The translations under genes and the position numbers were made by a program. From Flavobacteriales bacterium (GTDB lineage: Bacteria; Bacteroidota; Bacteroidia; Flavobacteriales_F; PHOS-HE28): a stretch of 48,013 nucleotides of DNA. The notes beneath the pieces are model-generated. The model ran no database searches, was not told the DNA's origin, and saw nothing but the letters and a program-made list of their open reading frames with translations. The stretch lies in assembly GCA_020437875.1 (NCBI GenBank), contig JAGQVR010000003.1, positions 1-48,013 on the forward strand, in the 5' to 3' direction. This document shows positions 24,397-32,495 of the stretch, piece by piece; positions within the stretch are counted from its first letter, which is position 1, and each line of letters begins with the position of its first letter.

Positions 24397-25336
24397 GTCC
24401 CTGATCCTTGATCGAAGCTACCATCGTGGTGCGCACGGCATATTGTGGCTTACCGCGCTGCATCAGGTAGAGCCGGCCGAGGTATTCCCCGATGAGGCCC
24501 AGCGTTAGCAATTGGATGCCCGCGAAGACCAGGACCACGGATACGATGGAGGCCCAGCCCTGCGGCGTGTCCTTGAAGAAGCGCTCATACACCGCGACCA
24601 TGGCCATGACGAAGCCGACGATACTGAACATCGCACCGATGAAACTGCTGATCCGCAGCGGCATCACGGAGAAGTTCACGAACATCATGAGCCAATGCCG
24701 TATCAACTTCCGAAGGGTGTAGCCGCTCTTGCCCTCGGTGCGTGGCGCGTGCTGGACGGTCAGGCGGCCGATCCTCCGGGTGTTCTCAAGGATCAACCCA
24801 TCGATGTATGGATACGGGCCGGTGTACTGTACCACCCGATCGCGCAGGAAACGGTTGATGCACCTGAAGCTCGACAGATAGAGGCCCTTCGGCTTGTCGA
24901 TCATGAAACGGGCCATCACGTCGTTGAACCGGCTGCCCAGGTTGCGAAAGAGCGAATGGTGCTTCTCCTCGTAGCGCGTATACACGACGTCCAGATCCGG
25001 GTTCGCCCTGGCGTACTCGTACAGCTTCACCACCTCCGACGGTGGGTTCTGGAAATCATCATCGATGTTCATGATGTAGCATCCAGTGGCTGCGGCATAC
25101 CCGGCCATCACCGCATTGTGCTCTCCGAAGTTCCGCGCCAGGTCGATGGCGATGATGGGCATGGGTGCCGTCGTACAAAGGCGTTGGATCACCTTCCAGC
25201 TGTCATCGGCGCTACCATCGTTCACCAGGACCAGTTCCACGCCATCCGGAATGTGCAGCTTGGCCAGCTCATGCACCAGGCGTTCGATGGTACCCGCACC
25301 GTTGTAGACCGGTATGACGATGGAAAGGGCCGTCAT
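24389..25336 (-). CDS. GT2 glycosyltransferase with two C-terminal membrane helices (GtrB/ArnC-like)
   Basis: A 315-residue enzyme. The family 2 catalytic domain opens with LSIVIPVYNGAGTIERLV, has VLVNDGSADDS and the metal-binding IDDDFQNPP, and is followed by two membrane helices (about residues 225-290) and a short tail. This is the layout of transferases that load a sugar onto polyprenyl phosphate for later use by polytopic GT-C enzymes. The start at 25336 (MTALSIVIPVY) overlaps the methyltransferase stop by ATGA; the longer frame is a shadow. It is cotranscribed with the FdtA/FdtB-like genes, which may make its sugar donor. The sugar itself cannot be read from sequence. Confidence 0.9.
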   Translation of the reverse strand: MTALSIVIPVYNGAGTIERLVHELAKLHIPDGVELVLVNDGSADDSWKVIQRLCTTAPMPIIAIDLARNFGEHNAVMAGYAAATGCYIMNIDDDFQNPPSEVVKLYEYARANPDLDVVYTRYEEKHHSLFRNLGSRFNDVMARFMIDKPKGLYLSSFRCINRFLRDRVVQYTGPYPYIDGLILENTRRIGRLTVQHAPRTEGKSGYTLRKLIRHWLMMFVNFSVMPLRISSFIGAMFSIVGFVMAMVAVYERFFKDTPQGWASIVSVVLVFAGIQLLTLGLIGEYLGRLYLMQRGKPQYAVRTTMVASIKDQGHA

Positions 25337-26070
25337 GACATGGGACTTCGTGCCACGATGAACAGGGAACCACCGAAGGGGAGCCGGATCCCATTGGAGA
25401 GCATCACGGACTCCAGGTGGACGCAAGCTTTGAAGATGCCGTTCATCATCGGATGGAAAGGCGTCACATCACTGGCGGCCGGGGCGGGCAGGATCTTTCT
25501 CCTCAGTACCATGAGCGGGAAGAGAAGCGTGTTCCAATACGATGCGAAGATGGGCTGAAAGCCGTGGCGGCGCAAGAGGCCCAGCACTTCACGCCGATGG
25601 AAGCGCCGCACCTGGCCCACCGCCCTGTCATGGTAGGATAACATCCATTGATAGGCCGCCAGGTTGATGACGCACAGACCTCCGGGACGCAATACCCTGT
25701 TGAAACCAGCGATGGCCGCGTCCACGTCGATGGCATAGCCGAGGACGTCCGAGCTGACCACCACATCGAACGATGCATCCGGATACGGAAGGGCATCGAC
25801 CGAACCCACGGCCACCGAGGCACCGGTCTTGGCATGTGTGAAGTCGCAAGCCTGTTGAGCGATGTCCAATCCGTTCAGTCGTGCTTTCGGGAATGCCCGT
25901 TCGATCGCGCCCAAGGTCCCTCCGGTGCCGCAGCCGGCATCCAATATGTCCTTCACCCCAGGCTGGAACCGACGCAACGCGTTGACCACGTTCACATGCA
26001 GGCCGCGATACCACCACATGGTATCCTCGAGCGCTGCCATGCGCTCGTACTCCTCCGGGACCATGCTCAT
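25333..26070 (-). CDS. Class I SAM-dependent methyltransferase
   Basis: A 245-residue protein of the UbiE/methyltransferase-11 type. The SAM-binding motif I is DILDAGCGTGGTLGAI (about residues 42-57), followed by the acidic end of the second strand (GLDIAQQA), SVDALPYPDASFDVVVSSDVL and RVLRPGGLCVINLAAY. The C-terminal part (HDRAVGQVRRFHRREVLGLL) resembles methyltransferases found in glycan loci. It overlaps FdtA upstream (ATGA, 26067-26070) and the GT2 gene downstream (ATGA, 25333-25336). It may methylate a lipid-linked sugar or glycan end, but the substrate is unknown. M3 (26064) is an alternative start. Confidence 0.9.
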   Translation of the reverse strand: MSMVPEEYERMAALEDTMWWYRGLHVNVVNALRRFQPGVKDILDAGCGTGGTLGAIERAFPKARLNGLDIAQQACDFTHAKTGASVAVGSVDALPYPDASFDVVVSSDVLGYAIDVDAAIAGFNRVLRPGGLCVINLAAYQWMLSYHDRAVGQVRRFHRREVLGLLRRHGFQPIFASYWNTLLFPLMVLRRKILPAPAASDVTPFHPMMNGIFKACVHLESVMLSNGIRLPFGGSLFIVARSPMS

Positions 26071-26486
26071 AGGCCCTTCAACTTGAGGTATTCCTTCCGG
26101 TCGCGGAGATAGTCCTCCGGATCGTAGGGCTGGTCACAGAACACGGCAAGCACCGTATCCGTGCTTTCGAAGACGATGTGGTTCCAGATCCCCGGCGGGA
26201 TGAACAGGCCCTGCTCGGGACTATCGAGGACGATCCGGCAATGCGAGCGGCCATCATCCAGGATCGCGGATACGCGACCATGCAGGCAAACGATCACCTG
26301 GGAACAGAAGCGATGCGCATGATCGCCTCGGATCCCGCCCGGTGGCACACCCGTGATGGTGAACACCCGTCGAATGGGCATGCCCAGGCTCTCCCCTCCG
26401 ATGTCCGGGAGCACGGTGAGCGTCCCGTTGCGGATGTGCTGCCAGAACCTGAGCTGGACCAGGGAACCGATGGTGGTCTCCTTCAT
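26067..26486 (-). CDS. FdtA/WxcM-like sugar 3,4-ketoisomerase (cupin)
   Basis: A 139-residue single-domain cupin of the dTDP-4-keto-6-deoxyglucose 3,4-ketoisomerase family (FdtA, QdtA, TylM-type). The catalytic pair is H56 and H58 in RGDHAHRFCSQ, and the second cupin motif is IPPGIWNHIVFE. These enzymes convert dTDP-4-keto-6-deoxyglucose to the 3-keto isomer, which an aminotransferase then aminates at C3. The next-door aminotransferase supports this. FdtA and QdtA products differ in C4 configuration and cannot be separated by eye. It overlaps both neighbours by ATGA. The rmlA/rmlB genes that supply the substrate are not in the window. Confidence 0.88.
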   Translation of the reverse strand: MKETTIGSLVQLRFWQHIRNGTLTVLPDIGGESLGMPIRRVFTITGVPPGGIRGDHAHRFCSQVIVCLHGRVSAILDDGRSHCRIVLDSPEQGLFIPPGIWNHIVFESTDTVLAVFCDQPYDPEDYLRDRKEYLKLKGL

Positions 26487-27607
26487 GGACGTGATCGGAA
26501 GAATGCGCGGATGGCGTTGATCACAAGATCCTGTTCCTGGTCCGTCAACGCGGGTTGAAGCGGCAGCGAAAGTACCGTACGTGCCAGTTCTTCCGTTACT
26601 GTCATGGGTCCCGTGCGCAACAATTCCCTGTATGCCGGCTGGAGATGGACCGGGGTGGGATAATGGACAGCGGCCTTTATCCCGCCGGCATTCAAGTGCG
26701 CCAGCAAGGCATCCCGCGTGCCCTGATCCCTGGTTCGAACCACGAACAAATGGTACACGTGGTGCACTCCCGGCAGGGTCACGGGCAACAGGATGGGCAG
26801 GTCAGCAAGCTCCCTGAGGTAACGGGCGGCCAGTTCCCGCCTGCGCTCATTGCTCCGGTCAAGATGGCGCAGCTTCACGGTGAGGATGGCCGCTTGCAGT
26901 GGGTCCAATCTGCTGTTCCAACCCTCGACCAGGCTGTACTGCGGGGTGTCCCACCCATATTGCCGCAGACGCCGGATCGCCAAGGCCAGGTCCGCATCCT
27001 TCGTCACCACCATGCCGGCATCGCCGATGGCCCCGAGGTTCTTGGTCGGGTAGAAACTGAAGGTCGACAGGTCGCCAAAGGAACCGACCCTCCGATCACC
27101 ATGCATGGCGCCATGGGCCTGGGCACAGTCCTCGATCAGCCGGAGCCCATGCGCATCACAAAGGGTCGCGAGCCTCGTCAGATCGGCAGGATGTCCGTAC
27201 AGGTGGACCGCGATGATGGCCTTGGTCCGACCGGTGATCAGCGGACGTACCGCCTCCGGATCGATGTTGTAGGATAGAGGATCCACATCGGCAAGCACCG
27301 GTTCCGCACCGCTCATGCGGATGGCAGCTACCGTGGCGACGGCGGTGTGGGAGACCGTGATGACCTCGTCGCCATGCCCTATACGCAAGGCGCGCAGGGC
27401 CAGGTGGATCGCATCGGTACCGTTGTTCACCCCGATGCCATGCGACGACCCGACGAAAGCAGCGAAGGCCTCCTCGAAGCGGGCCACATGCTCACCCAGT
27501 ATGTACGTCGGTCCCTCTAGGACCGACCGGATGGCCGCGTCCAGTTCCGATCGGTGCGCCAGATAATCCGCTCGTGGGTCGCTCGTTGGTATCGACGGAT
27601 CACCCAT
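26483..27607 (-). CDS. DegT/DnrJ/EryC1/StrS (FdtB-like) sugar aminotransferase
   Basis: A 374-residue PLP-dependent aminotransferase of the nucleotide-sugar class. Seen are the N-terminal GPTYILGEHVARFEEAFA, NNGTDAIHLAL, the cofactor-contacting D160 (IEDCAQAHGA) and the Schiff-base lysine K189 (SFYPTKNLGAIGDAG). The start at 27607 (MGDPSIPTSD) fits the family; the longer frame has an implausible N-terminus. Together with the FdtA-like isomerase it should make a dTDP-3-amino-3,6-dideoxyhexose, such as Fuc3N or Qui3N. It is the first gene of the operon running to rdgB at 23815. A divergent GT-C-like gene starts 118 bp away. Confidence 0.92.
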   Translation of the reverse strand: MGDPSIPTSDPRADYLAHRSELDAAIRSVLEGPTYILGEHVARFEEAFAAFVGSSHGIGVNNGTDAIHLALRALRIGHGDEVITVSHTAVATVAAIRMSGAEPVLADVDPLSYNIDPEAVRPLITGRTKAIIAVHLYGHPADLTRLATLCDAHGLRLIEDCAQAHGAMHGDRRVGSFGDLSTFSFYPTKNLGAIGDAGMVVTKDADLALAIRRLRQYGWDTPQYSLVEGWNSRLDPLQAAILTVKLRHLDRSNERRRELAARYLRELADLPILLPVTLPGVHHVYHLFVVRTRDQGTRDALLAHLNAGGIKAAVHYPTPVHLQPAYRELLRTGPMTVTEELARTVLSLPLQPALTDQEQDLVINAIRAFFRSRP

Positions 27608-27625
27608 GTCGGTGAATTGATGGCC

Positions 27626-27633
27626 CAAAAGAA
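27626..27633 (-). promoter_or_regulatory. Possible -7 element of the aminotransferase operon
   Basis: TTCTTTTG on the minus strand has one mismatch to TAnnTTTG and ends 18 nt before the ATG at 27607. No -33 TTG is evident. Confidence 0.3.
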
Positions 27634-27725
27634 CACCACCGGGGTCTTCCGGAGAAATCCGCGCAGGTGGAAGGAGCCGTGACTCCTCCGACCATGACGG
27701 TAGTCCGGACCTGAGATGCACCTTT

Positions 27726-29255
27726 GTGCCCTTCAACCCGGCGTATAGCCACCCCGCTTTGTTCCGCACGGCCCAACAGTCCCCTCTGCTCAAGCGGCGT
27801 TGGTATCTCTACATCGCGCTGGCCCTGCTCGTCCGGGGTCTCTATATCGGGATACAACACCATTACAGGCAGGGTTGGGAGCAGCCAGGTGTGCTATCCC
27901 TTGAATCGGGGGATACCAAGGGTTACCTGGACCCGGTGGAGAACCTGCTCACCCAAGGCCGGTACGAGCCGGATTACCGCATGCCCGGTGTCGCCGCGCC
28001 GTACTGGCTGTTCCGCCAGTTCTTCAATGTAGGGGGAAGCCGCGATGCCTTGGTGCTTCTGCAGTGGCTGCTTTCCGGTATCAACGTGTACGTGCTGGCG
28101 CTCATCGCGCTTCGCATGACCGGCTCCGAGCGGATCGCGCTGATGGTCTATGCCACCTTCCTCGCAAGTGCATACAGCAGCTGGTTCGACCCGGTCATCG
28201 CCTCGGACAGTCTGTCGATCTCGGCGCTGATCCTGCATGTTCACTTCCTGCAGTCCGCACTGGACAAGGGTTCGCGCGGCCGGTTGTTGCTTTCCGGATC
28301 GCTCCTGGCCTGGTTCGTGTTCCTGCGCCCGATCGGTGTGCTGCTGGTTCCGTTGTCCGCCGCGCTGGTCCTCTGGCGTAGTGAAGGTCCGAGACCCTGG
28401 CGTCCAGCGATCCTTCTGGCCCTTCCCTTCCTCCTGCTCGATGGGTTGTGGACCGCCCGCAACCTTTCCGTTCACGGCCGGTTCAGCCCGCTCACGAACC
28501 AGGGCTGGTTCCCGGAGGATTTCAGTCGCGAGATCCGCGCGCATGCAATGCACTTCGTCCAGGGGTACGGCGGGAACTATATCTGGTGGGATCCGGGCTC
28601 CGACATCCGATGGTACGGCGTGTGGAAGGGTGGCGCGACGATCGACGATGAGGGCAGGCAGGCCAAGGCCCCTCCACCCTACGCGTACGTGGAAGGCTAC
28701 ACCGCCGAGGACCTTTACGCACTCAGCGAGCGTGTTCGGCGCGTGGAGACCGGGCACCTCCAGCCGCCTGACTCGATCGCCGAGATCGCATCGATCAATG
28801 CCCGATTCGATGCGTTCGCCGAGCTCTACAAGGAACGTGCGCCCTTTCAATACCACGTGCTGAGCCGGTTCAGGATGTTCAAGAACCTGGTCTGGCAGAA
28901 CGGCACGGAATCATTGATCATCATACCGTTCGCGGAACTTCCACTTTGGGCGAAGCTCTTCAAGCTCATGCAGGTGGCGGCCTACGTGCTCAGCTTCACG
29001 ATCGGAACGATCGCCTGTGTGATCGTGCTCTGGCGCTGGCGGCAGGCCCCGACCCTGCTCCATGTGTGGATCCCGTTCATCGTGGCCTACCTGGTGCTCA
29101 TCTTCCCGTTCGCCCTGCGCATGTGCGAATGGCGTTACATGGCGCATCCCTTCCCCTTTGCCCTGCTGCTCGCAGTGATCCTGGTGGCGCGAAAAGGTCG
29201 CCTGAGCGGAGGACATCCGGCGACCGTCGCATCAGCCGTCGTCAACGATCGCTGA
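27726..29255 (+). CDS. Polytopic GT-C-like membrane glycosyltransferase candidate
   Basis: A 509-residue protein with about nine to eleven membrane helices. The first extracytoplasmic loop (SLESGDTKGYLDPVENLL, then YRMPGVAAPYWLF) has the acidic residue and aromatic/Pro pattern of GT-C enzymes such as ArnT and PMT relatives. These transfer a sugar from a polyprenyl-phosphate donor on the periplasmic side. A large periplasmic insert (about residues 255-385) lies mid-protein. The GTG at 27726 is used, but the motif CACCTTTG (27719-27726) runs into it. If that is a promoter, translation may start later, for example at the TTG at 27759. The 3' end overlaps a convergent methyltransferase gene by 14 nt. 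Confidence 0.75.
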   Translation: MPFNPAYSHPALFRTAQQSPLLKRRWYLYIALALLVRGLYIGIQHHYRQGWEQPGVLSLESGDTKGYLDPVENLLTQGRYEPDYRMPGVAAPYWLFRQFFNVGGSRDALVLLQWLLSGINVYVLALIALRMTGSERIALMVYATFLASAYSSWFDPVIASDSLSISALILHVHFLQSALDKGSRGRLLLSGSLLAWFVFLRPIGVLLVPLSAALVLWRSEGPRPWRPAILLALPFLLLDGLWTARNLSVHGRFSPLTNQGWFPEDFSREIRAHAMHFVQGYGGNYIWWDPGSDIRWYGVWKGGATIDDEGRQAKAPPPYAYVEGYTAEDLYALSERVRRVETGHLQPPDSIAEIASINARFDAFAELYKERAPFQYHVLSRFRMFKNLVWQNGTESLIIIPFAELPLWAKLFKLMQVAAYVLSFTIGTIACVIVLWRWRQAPTLLHVWIPFIVAYLVLIFPFALRMCEWRYMAHPFPFALLLAVILVARKGRLSGGHPATVASAVVNDR

Positions 29256-29982
29256 CCGTGGCGATGATCGAGGTACCCTTCCATCGGGCGGGGAGCAGCG
29301 CATGGTCCAGTCGGAAGAGGACGGCGAGGATCCGGTGGATCATCCGCGAAGTCCACGAAACAGGGACATTGTAGCGCGTCTCACGCCGACCCTTGAGTCG
29401 AAGCACCAGCCACGCTGCTGGATAGAGCAGGTGGAAGAAGTAGGAAGCCTTCCATCTCCTGTCGCCTCCAGGATCCAAATGCGCACGCACGGTGGCCAGG
29501 TCGTAGCGACGAAAATGCCGGTTGAACTCGTCGTAGTTGCAGAATAGTTCCTGGCGGGCAGGCACCGTAACGATGAAGTTCCGCACCTCGGGCAGGAACG
29601 CGCGGATGCGGGCCACGAAGCCGGCGGCATCCTCGATGTGCTCGATCACATCGAGTAGCAGGATCGTGCGGAAACGCACTAGTTCAGAGGGATCGAGGTC
29701 GAACAGGTCGACACCCGTTCGTACGTGGTCCTTCACGCTATCGAGCGGCTTCACAGGTGCGAGGTCGACCCCGATGATATCGATGCCGCGCGCGCGTAGG
29801 TCCGCCACGATGAGCCCCTTGCCACAGCCCACCTCGAGAACAGGTCCCGGACCAACGGAGCGGACAGCATCGGCCACAACGCCGTTCCGGCAGATGTTCC
29901 AATAGTGTCGCTCCACCCCTGTCGGGTAGATCGCCTCGAACTGCTGCTCGTCGAATGCGGTATCCGGAGCCTCAGTCGCCAT
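29242..29982 (-). CDS. Class I SAM-dependent methyltransferase
   Basis: A 246-residue methyltransferase. Motif I is VLEVGCGKGLIVADL (about residues 48-62), with the acidic GVDLAPVKP next, then TILLLDVIEHIEDAAGF and VRNFIVTVPAR. The HFRRYDLATVRAHL segment and a hydrophobic stretch near residues 188-205 (FFHLLYPAAWLVL) resemble methyltransferases encoded beside GT2 enzymes of glycan loci. The start overlaps the end of the upstream GT2 gene by 11 nt, so the two form a pair. The 3' end overlaps the convergent GT-C-like gene by 14 nt. The acceptor is unknown. Confidence 0.88.
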   Translation of the reverse strand: MATEAPDTAFDEQQFEAIYPTGVERHYWNICRNGVVADAVRSVGPGPVLEVGCGKGLIVADLRARGIDIIGVDLAPVKPLDSVKDHVRTGVDLFDLDPSELVRFRTILLLDVIEHIEDAAGFVARIRAFLPEVRNFIVTVPARQELFCNYDEFNRHFRRYDLATVRAHLDPGGDRRWKASYFFHLLYPAAWLVLRLKGRRETRYNVPVSWTSRMIHRILAVLFRLDHALLPARWKGTSIIATVSDR

Positions 29983-30958
29983 GGGTGGTGGTCTCGATGA
30001 TGTAGCGCGGACGATGCTTCACCTCCTTGTAGATCTTACCGACGTACTCCCCGATGACGCCGACCGACATGGTGTTGATGGCACTGAAGGTCACGGTGAG
30101 CATGGCGAGGCTGGCCCAACCCTGGATCGGGTGATCATTGAAGGCCGACCATAGGATCCAGATGCCGAGGCCGAAGGCGACCAGGAACATGAAGAGGCCG
30201 GCCAGGAAGACCAGCTTCAACGGCGTGGTCGTGAACGAGGTGATGCCCTCCCATGCCAGGCTGAAGAGCTTGCGGAACGGGTACTTGCTGTCACCGGCAT
30301 GCCGCTCCTGGCGGATGAAGCGCACCTCCGCCGATGGATAACCGATCAGGGGGAAGATCCCGCGCAGGTAGATGTTGGCCTCGCCGAAGCGTTCGAGGTC
30401 GGCGATGACACCCGCGTCCGCGCTCCGGAAATCGGCATGGCCCCGGATCATCCGCTTATTCATGCTGCCCATCACCCGGTAGAACAAGGCCGCTGCGATC
30501 CGCTTCGAAAAGGTGTCGACCTTTCGATCCAAGCGCACGCCATAGACCACGCGCTTCCCGGTCCGATGTTCCTCGAGCATCCGCGCCAGCACGGAAACGT
30601 CATCCTGCAGGTCGGCATCCATCGTGATCAGGATGTCCGCACGGCTCCTGTTGCTGAACAGGCCTGCGATCAGCGCGTTCGGATGCCCGAAATTGGCGCT
30701 GAGCTTGATGCCCCGGATACGTTGGTTGGCGGCCGCCAGACCACTGATCTCCTCCCACGTGGCGTCCCGGCTTCCATCATCCACGCAGCATAGGTAGCTG
30801 TCGGACGATGCGAGGCCACTGCTGATCAGGGCGTCCAGCTCCTTGAGCAGCACGCTCACCGTCCCGCCGATCACACCCGCTTCATTGTAACAAGGCAGGA
30901 CAATGCAGACCTTGAAAGGTCCATCGTTGGTGCGGGATGTACCGGGTCTTCCTTCCAT
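29972..30958 (-). CDS. GT2 glycosyltransferase with C-terminal membrane helices (GtrB-like)
   Basis: A 328-residue family 2 glycosyltransferase. The catalytic domain has CIVLPCYNEAGVIG, CCVDDGSRDATW, KLSANFGHPNALIAGL and the metal-binding MDADLQDD. Two membrane helices follow (about residues 240-300), with VGVIGEYVGKIYKEVKHRPRY at the end, the typical tail of polyprenyl-phosphate glycosyltransferases (GtrB, DPM1-like). It begins a two-gene transcript with the methyltransferase at 29242-29982. It is a paralogue in kind, though clearly different in sequence, of the enzyme at 24389-25336. Confidence 0.92.
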   Translation of the reverse strand: MEGRPGTSRTNDGPFKVCIVLPCYNEAGVIGGTVSVLLKELDALISSGLASSDSYLCCVDDGSRDATWEEISGLAAANQRIRGIKLSANFGHPNALIAGLFSNRSRADILITMDADLQDDVSVLARMLEEHRTGKRVVYGVRLDRKVDTFSKRIAAALFYRVMGSMNKRMIRGHADFRSADAGVIADLERFGEANIYLRGIFPLIGYPSAEVRFIRQERHAGDSKYPFRKLFSLAWEGITSFTTTPLKLVFLAGLFMFLVAFGLGIWILWSAFNDHPIQGWASLAMLTVTFSAINTMSVGVIGEYVGKIYKEVKHRPRYIIETTTHGD

Positions 30959-30978
30959 CGTTGGTGCTCGTCCGGTCG

Positions 30979-30986
30979 CGAACTTA
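30979..30986 (-). promoter_or_regulatory. Possible -7 element of the GT2/methyltransferase pair
   Basis: TAAGTTCG on the minus strand differs from TAnnTTTG at one base and ends 20 nt before the ATG at 30958. Confidence 0.3.
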
Positions 30987-31064
30987 GCCCTTCCGGTCCT
31001 TGTCGCGGCCAGTACCCCTCACCCGTGGAAATTCCGCACCTTGGCGCTCTGCCGGAAGGAACAC

Positions 31065-32480
31065 ATGCCATTCGCCGCGAGAATACTCCAGTTCCTTGAC
31101 CGACGCCGGACATTCCACGCGCTGCTCGTCCTGAACGTGCTCATGGTCCTCGTGACCCTCTGGATGAGCCGGAACAGCATGCTGAGCGACGGCTGGTCCT
31201 ATCTGAACCTTGCCGAGGGCATCCTGCATGGCAGATACAGCATGTGGTGGGTGCTGGATGGGTATTACGCCGACACCTTCCGCGCACCTGGCTATCCGTT
31301 CTTCGTCGCTTGCTGTCTCAAGCTCTTCGGTACCTGGAAGTCGGTGAAGGCGGTGAACTTCCTCCTGTACTGGATCGCCCTGTACCACGCGTTGCGAACG
31401 GTCGAGCACCTGGATCCACGCCGTTCGACCAGGAGCATCTTCCTGTTGCTGTTGCTCCCGATGGTGAACATCCCGTTCTACATCAATCAGCTGTACACGG
31501 AGATCCCTGTCCTGGCCGGGCTGACCTTCCTGATGGACGCCTATCTCCGACCGGGTAGGTGGAGCATCGGCCGGGCGATCACGGCCGGGCTGCTCATGGG
31601 CTTCCTCATCCTGTGCAAGCCGATGCTCCTCGGTTTTCCGATCGGTATGGTGGCGCTGGCCTGGTGGTTCGGTCGCCGGAAGGCCGATCTGCGTGGCCAA
31701 TTGGTGATGCTCGGCCTGTGCGGACTGTCCCTCTTACCATACGGTCTGTGGAGCTTGAAGCATCATGGGGTCTTCAAGGTGACGCCGATACAGGGTGGCG
31801 GCGGCTACATGCACTTCGCTTACTGGTGTGGCAAGATGCCAGCCTACCAGGACACCATATCGCTGCGCAACTTCACGGGCGATGAGCTGATCCGGTTCAC
31901 CCCGGCGGATTCGGTCAAATCGAACATCCATGCGTTCGAAGAGGAATGGGCTGGCGTGAACGCCCAGCTCGCCCCCCTGTTGACCCGCAAGGACTCAGTG
32001 ATGATGGCCTCGTGGGACAGGCTCCCTTACGCTGCGGAGCCGACCTACAACACCGCGTACGCGTTGATGCGTGAGAAGCTGCTCGGGCGGCTCGCCATCG
32101 ACCGGATGTTACATGACCCCTGGTACACCCTGGGCTACAAGGCCTACACTGCGGTCCGCCTTTGGGTCATCGGCATCCAACGCCAGGACTTCGAACGGGC
32201 CTCGTTCAGAAGCCGCGTCCAGATGCTCTACGCCACCGGGAGCACCTTGCTGAACTTCTTGTTGGCACTCGTCCTCCTCCCTTGGGCCTACCTGCGCGGG
32301 GTCCTCGCGCTGCGCACCACCTGGCCGCTGCTCGCTACCGTGCTCTACGTGTGGCTCCTCCACATCCCCTTCACCATACAGGCACGATACACCGTATGTG
32401 CCCGCTTCGCCCTCTTCGTGCTCATGGCCCTTGCCTTGACCGGTCTGCTACAGCGGTTCAGCGCGAAGAGGAACGCCTAA
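31065..32480 (+). CDS. Polytopic GT-C-like membrane protein
   Basis: A 471-residue protein with about ten membrane helices. The first periplasmic loop has MLSDGWSYLNLAEGILHGRYS and is followed by FRAPGYPFFVACCLKLFG, the D-x-x-x-Y and R-x-P-x-Y-P-x-F arrangement typical of ArnT/PMT-like GT-C glycosyltransferases. A periplasmic domain (about residues 245-355) interrupts the helices. The start at 31065 (MPFAARILQFLD) is preferred over 30903 because the extra residues are a shadow of the divergent GT2 gene's 5' end. It probably uses a polyprenyl-phosphate sugar donor, perhaps that made by the divergent GT2 enzyme. The acceptor is unknown. Confidence 0.78.
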   Translation: MPFAARILQFLDRRRTFHALLVLNVLMVLVTLWMSRNSMLSDGWSYLNLAEGILHGRYSMWWVLDGYYADTFRAPGYPFFVACCLKLFGTWKSVKAVNFLLYWIALYHALRTVEHLDPRRSTRSIFLLLLLPMVNIPFYINQLYTEIPVLAGLTFLMDAYLRPGRWSIGRAITAGLLMGFLILCKPMLLGFPIGMVALAWWFGRRKADLRGQLVMLGLCGLSLLPYGLWSLKHHGVFKVTPIQGGGGYMHFAYWCGKMPAYQDTISLRNFTGDELIRFTPADSVKSNIHAFEEEWAGVNAQLAPLLTRKDSVMMASWDRLPYAAEPTYNTAYALMREKLLGRLAIDRMLHDPWYTLGYKAYTAVRLWVIGIQRQDFERASFRSRVQMLYATGSTLLNFLLALVLLPWAYLRGVLALRTTWPLLATVLYVWLLHIPFTIQARYTVCARFALFVLMALALTGLLQRFSAKRNA

Positions 32481-32495
32481 GTTGGTCCACGGTAC

